NCBI GenBank assembly: GCA_020832725.1
Contig: JAFIEC010000319.1
Coordinates: 1 to 13,366 of the forward strand
From: Paracoccaceae bacterium
Lineage (GTDB): Bacteria; Pseudomonadota; Alphaproteobacteria; Rhodobacterales; Rhodobacteraceae
Reading direction: 5' to 3'
DNA length: 13,366 nt
Shown here: positions 6,138 through 13,143 of the stretch, one piece after another
Layout of the letters: each line of letters starts with the position of its first letter
Position numbering within the stretch: the first letter of the stretch is position 1
The notes under the pieces: model-generated
The model's database searches: none
Seen by the model: the letters and a program-made list of their open reading frames with translations, nothing else
Told to the model about the DNA's origin: nothing
Position numbers and translations under genes: made by a program

Positions 6138-6986
6138 ATGAAGATCGAACGCGGATGCACCGCCTATGTCAGCGGTGCGGGCTCGGGCATCGGGCGGGGC
6201 ATTGCGCTGGCCGCGGCTGCGCGTGGTGCCTCGGTCGCGGTCTGCGACATCCGGGCCGAGGCAGCCGAGGCCGTGGCCGAGGAGGTGCGCGGCCTTGGAG
6301 CACAGGCCCTGGCGATGGCGCTCGATGTGTCCGACGCGGCGGCGGTTCAGGCCGCAGCCGCCCGGATCGAGGAGGCGCTCGGTCCGGTTTCGCTGGTGTG
6401 CAACAACGCGGGCGTGGCGATGCACGGCGTGCCGCTCCACGAGATCGAGCTGCCAGACTGGGATTGGGTGATCGGCGTCAACGTCATGGGCGTGGTCCAT
6501 GGCATTCGCGCCTTTGTCCCGCGCATGCTGGCCCGGGGTGGCCCGGCGCATGTGGTCAATACCGCCTCCATCGGCGGGTTTCAGGTCAACCCGGATTTCC
6601 TGACCGGGGCCTATTCCATGACCAAATACGCCGTGGTCGCCCTGTCCGAGGGGCTGGAGCAGGAATTGTCGGGCAGCGGGATCGGCGTTTCGGTGCTGGC
6701 TCCCGCCGCCGTCGCCACGGGGATCCACCTTTCCGGCAGGGCCCGGCCCGAGCGGCTGGGCGGGGCGACGGAGCGGGCGGCCAACCATTTCGTGGGCGAT
6801 CTGATCCATGACGGTGCCGCACCCGAGGAGATCGGCGAGCAGGTCGTGCGCGCGGTGGAGGAGGGTTCTTTCTACATCTTCACCCATCCCGAGACGCGAA
6901 AGTGGATCGAGGCGCGCCATCGCCGCATCGAAGGGGGCTTCGACGCCGCCGAGCGTATGCAGCCCCCGGCCAGGGCCGCCGAATGA
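6138..6986 (+). CDS. Short-chain dehydrogenase/reductase with C-terminal extension
   Basis: A 282-residue classical SDR, 25-30 residues longer than the minimal fold. The cofactor loop SGAGSGIG is at 12-19, Asp37 after strand 2 suggests NAD(H), NNAG is at 89-92, and the active site is Ser144, Tyr159 and Lys163 (YSMTK). The C-terminal part has FYIFTHPETRKWIEARHRRI, a segment common in longer SDRs that act on bulky hydrophobic alcohols or ketones. The start follows GGGAGGA at good spacing. It is the first gene of the long plus-strand run, behind operator copy 4, and its stop overlaps the FMN reductase start (ATGA). It differs clearly from the other SDR in the window, so the two probably act on different intermediates or stereoisomers. 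Confidence 0.92.
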   Translation: MKIERGCTAYVSGAGSGIGRGIALAAAARGASVAVCDIRAEAAEAVAEEVRGLGAQALAMALDVSDAAAVQAAAARIEEALGPVSLVCNNAGVAMHGVPLHEIELPDWDWVIGVNVMGVVHGIRAFVPRMLARGGPAHVVNTASIGGFQVNPDFLTGAYSMTKYAVVALSEGLEQELSGSGIGVSVLAPAAVATGIHLSGRARPERLGGATERAANHFVGDLIHDGAAPEEIGEQVVRAVEEGSFYIFTHPETRKWIEARHRRIEGGFDAAERMQPPARAAE

Positions 6987-7585
6987 GCGCCCCCGCAACC
7001 GCTTCCCGGGCACCGCGCATCCTGGGCCTTGGCGGAACCGGGCGCGCGGGTTCGAGCTGTGATCGGGCGCTGGCGCTGGTGCTGGACGCGGCCCGTGATC
7101 AGGGCGCCGAGGTGGAGTGTTTTTCCGGCGGATTGCTGGATCTGCCGCATTTCGATTTTGCCGGACAGGCGCGCCTGCCCGCAGCGCGCCGCCTGATCGA
7201 GGCAGTGAGCCGCGCTGACGGGCTGATCCTGGCCAGCCCCTGCTATCATGGCGGTGTCTCGGGTCTGGTGAAGGGGGCGCTTGACTACCTCGAGGATCTG
7301 CGCGATGCGCCCCGCCCCTATCTGGACGGGCGTGCGGTCGGGCTTGTGGTCACTGCCCACGGGGCGCAGGCGCTGGGCACCACGCTGGGCGCGCTTCGGG
7401 GCATCGTGCATGCGCTGCGCGGCTGGCCGACGCCGTTTGCGCTGGCGATCAATTCTTCCGCGACACCGCTTGGCCCCTCCGGGGCCGAGGGCGAGGCGCA
7501 CAGGCAGGCCGCTGCCGCCGTCGCCGCTCAGGTGATCGCCTTTGCCCGGGGCGGTACCGCCGCACCGGGGCAGGACGCGGCCTGA
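6983..7585 (+). CDS. NADPH-dependent FMN reductase-like flavodoxin-fold protein
   Basis: A 200-residue flavodoxin-like protein. The flavin phosphate loop is GGTGRAGSSCDRAL (17-30), and ASPCYHGGVSGLVKGALDYLEDL (84-106) corresponds to the TPEYNGS-PGxLKNALDWL motif of the SsuE/ArsH/FMN-reductase family. Known members reduce FMN with NAD(P)H and often supply two-component monooxygenases. Translation starts at 6983, coupled to the SDR by ATGA; a longer upstream reading lies inside the SDR. It is the only flavin reductase candidate in the window, so it is the likely partner of the LLM monooxygenase at 3869 although it is in a different unit. A quinone reductase role is possible. Confidence 0.85.
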   Translation: MSAPATASRAPRILGLGGTGRAGSSCDRALALVLDAARDQGAEVECFSGGLLDLPHFDFAGQARLPAARRLIEAVSRADGLILASPCYHGGVSGLVKGALDYLEDLRDAPRPYLDGRAVGLVVTAHGAQALGTTLGALRGIVHALRGWPTPFALAINSSATPLGPSGAEGEAHRQAAAAVAAQVIAFARGGTAAPGQDAA

Positions 7586-7613
7586 CGAGACGGGCCATCA
7601 CAGGGTTTCAAGT

Positions 7614-7631
7614 CCGCCCGGAACAGGGCGG
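7614..7631 (+). other. Small hairpin between the reductase and TRAP binding-protein genes
   Basis: CCGCCC-GGAACA-GGGCGG forms a perfect 6-bp stem with a 6-nt loop in the 65-bp gap ahead of the TAXI gene. It has no U-run after it. It could stabilise or help process the message rather than end it. Confidence 0.35.
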
Positions 7632-7650
7632 CACAACAGGGAGGACCACC

Positions 7651-8613
7651 ATGAACAGACCTTTCGCCACCCTTGCCGCCGGCCTTGCCGCGGCGGTGCT
7701 TGCCGCCGGCGCTCAGGCGCAGACGGTCAGCATCTCGACGCTGCCGCCCGGCTCTGTCAACAACGTGCAGACCCAGGCCATCGCCAAGGTCGTGCAGGAG
7801 CAGACCGGTGCGCAGATGCGCATCGTTGCCTTCAACTCGCCCGAGGCCTCGATGCAGGCGGTGGAGTTCGGCGAGGCTCTGTTCTCGTTCATGTCCAACG
7901 ACGAGGTGGGCGTTGCCGTGCGCGGACTTGACGGGTTCGAAGGCGATCCGCTGGAGAGCCTGCGCCTTGTCGCCACGGTGTTTCCGTTCAAGGTCGGCAT
8001 CGTCGTGCGCGCCGACAGCGACATCCACAGCGTCGAGGACCTGCGCGGCAAGCGCTTCCCCGTTGGCTGGGACGGCTTTCCCCAGGGAATCGCCCTGAGC
8101 CGGGCGATGCTGGCAACCGGCGGGCTGGATTTCCCCGACATGCAGGGCGTGCCCACCACCAACCTGCTGCGCGCCGCCGATGACCTGCGTGCGGGTGTCC
8201 TCGATGCCACGCTGTTCGCCATTGGCGCCCCCAAGATGGCCGAGCTGGACGCCGCCATCGGCATCCGCTTCCTCGATCTGCCGAACACGCCCGAGGCAGC
8301 CGAGGCCATGGCCGCGATCCGGCCCGAATATCACATCGCCCCCCAGGCCGCGGCACCGCATCTGCACGGCGTGGCCGATGGCTCGCATCTGATGCAATAT
8401 GCCATGACCCTGATCACCCGCGAGGATGCCGACGAGGATTTCATCTACGAGATCACCAAGGTCCTGCATGGCGGGCGGGACGATCTGATGGCGGCGCATC
8501 CGTCCTTTGGCGCGATGAACCCCGATCACCTGTCGGTGCAGCAGGATGATGTGCTCTATCATCCCGGTGCGGTCCGCTTCTACCGCGAGGCCGGCATCTG
8601 GCCGGCTGACTGA
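7651..8613 (+). CDS. TAXI-family TRAP transporter solute-binding protein
   Basis: A 320-residue periplasmic substrate-binding protein. A Sec signal peptide is evident: a basic start MNRPF, hydrophobic core through residue 20, and predicted cleavage after AQA (residue 23), giving a mature protein starting QTVSIST. The fold signature of the TAXI family is seen in STLPPGSVNNVQTQAIAKVVQEQTG and in DLRGKRFPVGWDGFPQGIALSRAML. Directly downstream is the fused permease it should deliver to. The ribosome site GGGAGGA is strong. TRAP-TAXI systems usually import organic acids such as C4-dicarboxylates, amino acids or aromatic/keto acids by cation symport. The ligand cannot be read from sequence. Its position among oxidoreductase genes suggests it brings in the pathway substrate. 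Confidence 0.92.
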   Translation: MNRPFATLAAGLAAAVLAAGAQAQTVSISTLPPGSVNNVQTQAIAKVVQEQTGAQMRIVAFNSPEASMQAVEFGEALFSFMSNDEVGVAVRGLDGFEGDPLESLRLVATVFPFKVGIVVRADSDIHSVEDLRGKRFPVGWDGFPQGIALSRAMLATGGLDFPDMQGVPTTNLLRAADDLRAGVLDATLFAIGAPKMAELDAAIGIRFLDLPNTPEAAEAMAAIRPEYHIAPQAAAPHLHGVADGSHLMQYAMTLITREDADEDFIYEITKVLHGGRDDLMAAHPSFGAMNPDHLSVQQDDVLYHPGAVRFYREAGIWPAD

Positions 8614-8642
8614 CGACGCCTGCCGCGGGGGAGGGGCATGGC

Positions 8643-10586
8643 ATGAGCACGGCTGTAGAGCAGGAAGCCGATCTGCCCTCGGGCAGGCTTCTTCGGGCGA
8701 TCTCCATCGCGCTGGGCGCGGTGGTGACGCTTCTGGGGCTGGCCTGGGCGGCGGATCTCTATCGGACGATGGGGGTCCAGTTCCGGACCGAACAGTTCCT
8801 TGCCGTGGTGCTGGGTCTCTCCACCGCGCTGGTCTTTCTGGTGCGGCCCCTGCGTCGCGGCACGCCCCGGACCCGGCTGCCGTGGTATGATGCGCTCCTG
8901 GCGCTTGCCGCGGTGGCGGCGGGCATCTGGATCGCCTGGCACTATCCCCAGCTCCTGCGCGGCTTCTTCCGCCCCTCGACAGAGGGACTTATCGCGACAT
9001 GGACGCTGTTCGTGCTGCTGCTGGAGGCGCTCAGGCGCTCGGCGGGCTGGCCGCTGGTGATCGTAGTGCTGGCCTTCGTGGGCTATGCGCTGGTGGGCCA
9101 CATGGTGGAGGGCAGCCTGCAGACCCGCGAGGTTCGTCTCAACCGCATGATCTACTACGTCTCGGTCGATACCTCCGGCATCCTCGGGCTGGTGCTGCTG
9201 ATCGGGGTGACGGTGGTCATTCCCTTCGTCTTCTTCGGTCAGCTTCTGGCGGCTTCGGGCGGTGCGGCCTTCTTCAATGACGTCTCGCTGGGGCTGATGG
9301 GCCGTTTTCGCGGCGGGGCGGCCAAGATTTCGGTTCTCGCCTCCTCGCTGTTCGGCTCCATCAACGGGATCGTCGTCTCGAACATCCTTGCGACCGGGGT
9401 GGTGACCATCCCGCTGATGAAGAAATCGGGCTTTCGGGCTGAAAAGGCCGCCGCGATCGAGGCGGCGTCGTCCAATGGCGGGCAGCTGATGCCGCCGGTG
9501 ATGGGGGCGGTGGCCTTCCTGATGGCCGATTTCCTCCAGATTTCCTATGCCGAGGTGGCGATCGCGGCGATCATCCCCTCGCTTCTCTATTACATCGCGC
9601 TGTTCGTGCAGGCCGACCTGGAGGCCGCGAAAGGCAACATCCTGCGGGTTCCCGCGCGCGACATTCCCCGCCTGCTCAAGGTGATTGCCCAGGGGTGGGC
9701 CTTTCTGCTGCCCTTTGCGGTGCTGATCTATGCCCTGTTCAGCCTTGGCGCGCAGCCCGAGACGGCGGCGCTCTATGCCTGCGCGACGGTGGCGCTGATC
9801 GGTTTCGCGCTGGGCTATGGCGCCCAGCGCCTGAGCCTGCGCGAAGTCTGGAACTGCATCGTGCGCACTGGCGTCTCCTCGGCCGATATCCTGATGATCG
9901 CGGGGGCGGCCGGGGTGATCATGGGGGTTCTGCAGCTGACGGGCCTTGGCTTTGCGCTGACCATGTTCCTTGTCAGCCTTGGTGCGGGCAACATCCTGCT
10001 GCTGCTGATCATCGCGGCGCTGCTGTGCATCGTGCTTGGCATGGGGATGCCGACCCTTGGCGTCTATGTGCTGCTGGCGGTGCTGGTGGCGCCCGCGCTG
10101 GTGGAGGTGGGGGTGCAGCCGCTGGCCGCCCACATGTTCATCCTCTACCTCGGCATGATGTCCTTCGTGACCCCGCCTGTCGCCATCGCGGCCTTCTTTG
10201 CCGCCAACCTCGCCCGCGGAGAGCCGATGCTCACGGGCTTCTACGCCATGCGGTTCTCGTGGACGGCCTATATCATCCCGTTCCTCTTCGTCTTCGCGCC
10301 GACCCTGCTGATGCAGGGCAGCCCCTCGGCGATCGTGCTGGCCATCGGCACGGCGGCGGTGGGGGTGTGGTTCATCTCGGCGGGCATGATCGGCTATGGC
10401 CTGCGCCGCATGCCGCCGCTGGCGCGGCTGGTCGCGGTGGCGGGCGGTGCGGGGCTTCTGCTGCCCCACGAGGTGGGACCCTGGGCCTGGGGCGTGAACG
10501 CCGCAGGGCTGGTGCTGGCGGCGGCGGTGCTTGCCATGGAGATCGTGCACCGCCATCGCCCCGACAACACGGCCGCAGCAGAATGA
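8643..10586 (+). CDS. TRAP transporter fused permease (DctQM type)
   Basis: A 647-residue polytopic membrane protein combining the small (4-TM) and large (12-TM) TRAP permease subunits, the usual arrangement with TAXI binding proteins. The first ~150 residues hold about four hydrophobic helices with basic loops such as RPLRRG. The remainder has the large-subunit motifs SSNGGQLMPPVMGAVAF near residue 275, GMGMPTLGVYVLLAVLVAP near 465 and MSFVTPPVAIAAFFAANL near 508. The C-terminus ends in several further helices and a basic tail. The start at 8643 follows GGGGGAGGGG (about 8627-8636). An ATG five bases earlier gives only ATG-GCA-TGA. It is 29 bp downstream of the binding protein and co-transcribed with it. 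It couples uptake to an ion gradient and sits in the inner membrane. Confidence 0.94.
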   Translation: MSTAVEQEADLPSGRLLRAISIALGAVVTLLGLAWAADLYRTMGVQFRTEQFLAVVLGLSTALVFLVRPLRRGTPRTRLPWYDALLALAAVAAGIWIAWHYPQLLRGFFRPSTEGLIATWTLFVLLLEALRRSAGWPLVIVVLAFVGYALVGHMVEGSLQTREVRLNRMIYYVSVDTSGILGLVLLIGVTVVIPFVFFGQLLAASGGAAFFNDVSLGLMGRFRGGAAKISVLASSLFGSINGIVVSNILATGVVTIPLMKKSGFRAEKAAAIEAASSNGGQLMPPVMGAVAFLMADFLQISYAEVAIAAIIPSLLYYIALFVQADLEAAKGNILRVPARDIPRLLKVIAQGWAFLLPFAVLIYALFSLGAQPETAALYACATVALIGFALGYGAQRLSLREVWNCIVRTGVSSADILMIAGAAGVIMGVLQLTGLGFALTMFLVSLGAGNILLLLIIAALLCIVLGMGMPTLGVYVLLAVLVAPALVEVGVQPLAAHMFILYLGMMSFVTPPVAIAAFFAANLARGEPMLTGFYAMRFSWTAYIIPFLFVFAPTLLMQGSPSAIVLAIGTAAVGVWFISAGMIGYGLRRMPPLARLVAVAGGAGLLLPHEVGPWAWGVNAAGLVLAAAVLAMEIVHRHRPDNTAAAE

Positions 10587-10717
10587 GCGCGGCCCCGGCC
10601 TGCGACTGGGCGCCTCGTGCGCCCGCGCTGGACCTTTGCGCTCCGAGGGGCGATCTAGGGCCCCGCAACGGCGCTTGCCGCTGACACCATCCGACCTGAA
10701 AGAAGGAAGACCTCCCG
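10587..10717. other. 131-bp gap between permease and FAH genes with hairpins
   Basis: The largest gap in the plus-strand run. It contains a perfect hairpin GGGCGC-CTCGT-GCGCCC (10608-10624) and a second, GGGGC (10647-10651) with GCCCC (10660-10664). Neither is followed by a T-run. No AGTGTAT motif and no clear promoter is seen. The FAH ribosome site AAGGA (10703-10707) is at its end. Confidence 0.45.
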
Positions 10718-11572
10718 ATGCGTTTCTGCCGTTTCGATGACAACCGCCTGGGCGTGGTCCGGGGCGACATGGTCCATGACGTCACCGGCGTTCTGGAGCA
10801 GCTTCCGCCGCTCTCCTGGCCGGTGCCGCCGGGCGATCACTTCTTCAACCATTTCGACCGGCTGCGCCCCGCCATGGAGGCTGCCGCCGATGCCGCCCCC
10901 GGACGGCCCGTCTCGGAGGTGCGTCTGCTGTCGCCGGTGGCCAACCCCGGCAAGATCATCGCCGCCCCGGTGAACTATCAGCTCCATCTCGACGAGAGCC
11001 GCGCCGACACGCAGATCAATTTTGGCACTCAGGTCAAGACGATCCACGAATACGGCGTGTTCCTCAAGGCGAATTCCTCGCTCATCGGCCCCTCGCAGAC
11101 GGTGGTTGCCGACTGGGCTGACAGGCGGATCGACCACGAGGTGGAACTGGCCCTCGTGATCGGCAAGCGCGGCTTCCGCATCCCGCTGGAAGATGCGCTC
11201 GACCATGTGGCGGGCTACATGATCGGCCTCGACATGACCATCCGCGGCACCGAGGATCGCAGCTTTCGCAAGTCGCTCGACACCTTCACCGTGCTGGGCC
11301 CCCATGTGGTGACCTCCGACGAGCTGGGCGATCCCGGAGACCTCGATTTCTCCATCCATGTGGGCAGCGATCTGCGCCAGAAGTCGAATACCTCGCTTCT
11401 GGTGCTGGGCGTGGCGGAACTCATTGCCTATGCGTCAAAGGCCTATACGCTGTGGCCCGGCGACGTGATCCTGACCGGAACACCCGAGGGGGTGGCCCCG
11501 GTGAAACCGGGAGATACAATGCATGCATGGATCGACCGGATCGGCACAATGGATGTGGAGGTAAGCGGATGA
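10718..11572 (+). CDS. Fumarylacetoacetate hydrolase (FAH)-family protein
   Basis: A 284-residue member of the FAH superfamily, with an N-terminal ~70-residue domain ahead of the catalytic domain. Conserved features are VNYQLHLDE (85-93), the metal-binding HEVELALVIGK (140-150; Glu142 and Glu144), GYMIGLDMTIR (166-176; Asp172), the RKSLDTFTVLGP segment (184-195), and the C-terminal LWPGDVILTGTPEGVAPVKPGD. Members cleave C-C bonds in 1,3-dicarbonyls such as fumarylpyruvate or fumarylacetoacetate, or act as decarboxylases or hydratases, with Mg2+ or Mn2+ in the cytoplasm. The ATG at 10718 is supported by AAGGA ten bases upstream. Its stop overlaps the FAD monooxygenase start (ATGA), so the two probably act in one route. 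The exact substrate is undetermined. Confidence 0.9.
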   Translation: MRFCRFDDNRLGVVRGDMVHDVTGVLEQLPPLSWPVPPGDHFFNHFDRLRPAMEAAADAAPGRPVSEVRLLSPVANPGKIIAAPVNYQLHLDESRADTQINFGTQVKTIHEYGVFLKANSSLIGPSQTVVADWADRRIDHEVELALVIGKRGFRIPLEDALDHVAGYMIGLDMTIRGTEDRSFRKSLDTFTVLGPHVVTSDELGDPGDLDFSIHVGSDLRQKSNTSLLVLGVAELIAYASKAYTLWPGDVILTGTPEGVAPVKPGDTMHAWIDRIGTMDVEVSG

Positions 11573-12765
11573 GCAAGGATCCCATCATCATCGCGGGCGC
11601 GGGCATCGGCGGGCTGTCCGCCGCGGCCTGCCTGCTGCGTGCGGGCCAGGAGGTCGTGGTGCTGGAACAGGCCCCCGTTCTGGGCGAGGTCGGTGCCGGC
11701 ATCCAGATCAGCGCCAATGCCGCGCGGGTCTATGATCATCTGGGCCTGCTGGCCGATATCGAGGACCGCGGCGCAGTCCCCGAGAGCTATCGCTTTCGCA
11801 TGTTCGACGATGGCGAGGTGCTGCAATCCATCCCGCTCGGAGAGGGCTATCGCGCCCGCCATGGGGTGCCCTATGTCACCATCCACCGCGCCGATCTGCA
11901 TGCGGCCCTGGTGCAGGCCGTCCGCGCGCTCGACCGCGACGCGGTGCGCCTTGGTGTCACCGTCACCGGCTTCGAGCAGGACAATTCGGGCGTGACCATC
12001 CATCTCGAGGGCGGAGAGACGCTGCGCGGTGCCGCCCTTATCGGGGCCGACGGCATCCGCTCGGCCGTGCGCCGCCAGATCCTGGGCGATACGCCCGCCG
12101 AATATACCGGCGACACCGCCTGGCGGGTGATCGTGCCCGCCGAGGCCCTGCCCGAGGAATACCGCACCCGCGACGTGGATATCTGGGTCGGCCCCCGCCG
12201 CCACGCCGTTACCTACCCGCTGCGGGGCGGAAACCTTGTGAACTTTGTCGGCTGTGTGGAGCATGAGGGCCTGGAGGACGAAAGCTGGACCACACCCCGT
12301 CCCTGGCAGGAAATGCATGACGATTTCCAGGGCTGGCACCCGATGATCGCCGCGCTGATCGACAGGGCCGACAAGGGGGCCTGCTATCGCTGGGCGCTGC
12401 GCCTGCGCCCGCCGGTCTCGCGCTGGACCGAGGGGCGGGGGACGCTGATGGGCGACGCCGCCCATCCGACGCTGCCCTACATGGCCCAGGGCGCGGCCAT
12501 GGCCGTGGAGGATGCCGCCGTGCTGGCCCGCGCGCTGGAGGCCGAGGGCGGCGACATCGCCCCCGCGCTGGCGCTGTTCGAACAGGCCCGCCTGCCGCGC
12601 ACCACCCGGATCGTGACCGAAAGCTCGGCCAACCGTCACCTTTTCCACGAACCCGACCGCGACCGCCTCCGCGCCTCCTTCGCCGCCCGCGACATGAACG
12701 CCGAGCGTTCGGCCTGGCTGTTCTCCTACGACCCGCTGAGCGCCCCGCTGGATTCGGTGGCGTAG
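11569..12765 (+). CDS. FAD-dependent aromatic hydroxylase (salicylate/3-hydroxybenzoate hydroxylase-like)
   Basis: A 398-residue group A flavoprotein monooxygenase. It has the N-terminal FAD-binding GAGIGG (10-15), Glu33 at the end of strand 2 (VVVLEQ), the DG motif GADGIRSAVRR (159-169) and the GD motif GDAAHPTLPYMAQGAAMAVEDA (295-316). The wording of the GD motif resembles salicylate 1-hydroxylases and 3-hydroxybenzoate 6-hydroxylases. The enzyme uses NAD(P)H and O2 to hydroxylate an activated ring, without a separate reductase. The start at 11569 overlaps the FAH stop (ATGA), and a longer upstream reading lies in the FAH gene. No ring-cleaving dioxygenase or maleylpyruvate isomerase is in the window, so a complete gentisate route is not shown. 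It is the last gene before a strong inverted repeat. Confidence 0.9.
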   Translation: MSKDPIIIAGAGIGGLSAAACLLRAGQEVVVLEQAPVLGEVGAGIQISANAARVYDHLGLLADIEDRGAVPESYRFRMFDDGEVLQSIPLGEGYRARHGVPYVTIHRADLHAALVQAVRALDRDAVRLGVTVTGFEQDNSGVTIHLEGGETLRGAALIGADGIRSAVRRQILGDTPAEYTGDTAWRVIVPAEALPEEYRTRDVDIWVGPRRHAVTYPLRGGNLVNFVGCVEHEGLEDESWTTPRPWQEMHDDFQGWHPMIAALIDRADKGACYRWALRLRPPVSRWTEGRGTLMGDAAHPTLPYMAQGAAMAVEDAAVLARALEAEGGDIAPALALFEQARLPRTTRIVTESSANRHLFHEPDRDRLRASFAARDMNAERSAWLFSYDPLSAPLDSVA

Positions 12766-12773
12766 GGGGGGCA

Positions 12774-12810
12774 ATGTGCCGCCGCATGACCCGAGGGCGC
12801 GGCGGCACAT
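12774..12810 (+). terminator. Strong inverted repeat after the catabolic run, probable terminator
   Basis: ATGTGCCGCCGC (12774-12785) and GCGGCGGCACAT (12799-12810) are perfect 12-bp arms around a 13-nt loop, starting 8 bp after the stop of the FAD monooxygenase. The stem is GC-rich enough to stop transcription or protect the 3' end. The following sequence GATCATCTCTCT lacks a true U-run, so efficiency as an intrinsic terminator is uncertain. Confidence 0.65.
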
Positions 12811-13075
12811 GATCATCTCTCTCGATATTCCGTCCGGAGCACGGGAGAATACGCCCATCGCGTGACAATCCGCCCGCAGCCAGCGGGGCCTGATCCAGGC
12901 CCGCGTGGATGCCTTACAACCCTTTGCAATCATTGCCGTCAAGGCCGGCACGGATTGCGCGGAAAAGCGGAAATGGCAGCCCGTAGGGCCATCAACCCAG
13001 CGCCCCATCCTATCACAACCAAGTGCAATAAGTACTATATTTCAAAAGCTTGTCACCACACCGGACCGCAAGGAG
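12811..13075. other. Non-coding stretch leading to the integrase; AT-richer near its right end
   Basis: No supported gene. From about 13010 the composition shifts to AT-rich (for example AATAAGTACTATATTTCAAAAGC), unlike the rest of the window, which fits the edge of horizontally acquired DNA. No tRNA gene or T-loop-like sequence is visible, so an attachment site in a tRNA 3' end is not shown. Confidence 0.5.
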
Positions 13076-13104
13076 TTGCATTAAATCCGATCCCATCCTA
13101 ACAT
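13076..13104 (+). promoter_or_regulatory. Possible integrase promoter
   Basis: TTGCAT (13076-13081) and TAACAT (13099-13104) are spaced by 17 bp in the AT-rich stretch. The predicted start of transcription would fall only about 8 bases before the ATG at 13119, so the message would have a very short leader. Matches to consensus are moderate. Confidence 0.35.
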
Positions 13105-13107
13105 CAC

Positions 13108-13143
13108 TGGTGGGAAGAATGGTGGGAAAAATATTGGGAAGCC
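13108..13143. repeat. Three 12-bp direct repeats spanning the integrase start
   Basis: TGGTGGGAAGAA (13108-13119), TGGTGGGAAAAA (13120-13131) and TATTGGGAAGCC (13132-13143) follow each other without gaps. Units 1 and 2 match at 11 of 12 bases; unit 3 matches unit 1 at 8 of 12. Short direct repeats next to an int gene can be arm-type integrase or excisionase sites. Confidence 0.55.

Noticed and set aside
8638..8646. ATG-GCA-TGA minimal reading frame overlapping the permease start
   Set aside because: Probably chance; the permease ATG at 8643 shares the same ribosome site and there is no peptide signal.
8580..10556. A 658-residue open frame on the minus strand
   Set aside because: It lies entirely antisense to the TRAP permease; the translation is very rich in His, Gln and Arg with no recognisable domain, typical of shadow frames in GC-rich DNA.
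12862..13101. A 79-residue open frame before the integrase
   Set aside because: It has a non-ATG start, no clear ribosome site, no recognisable motif, and crosses the composition shift.
12870..13118. tRNA or CRISPR next to the integrase
   Set aside because: No cloverleaf arms, GTTCGA-type loop or spaced repeats were seen by eye.
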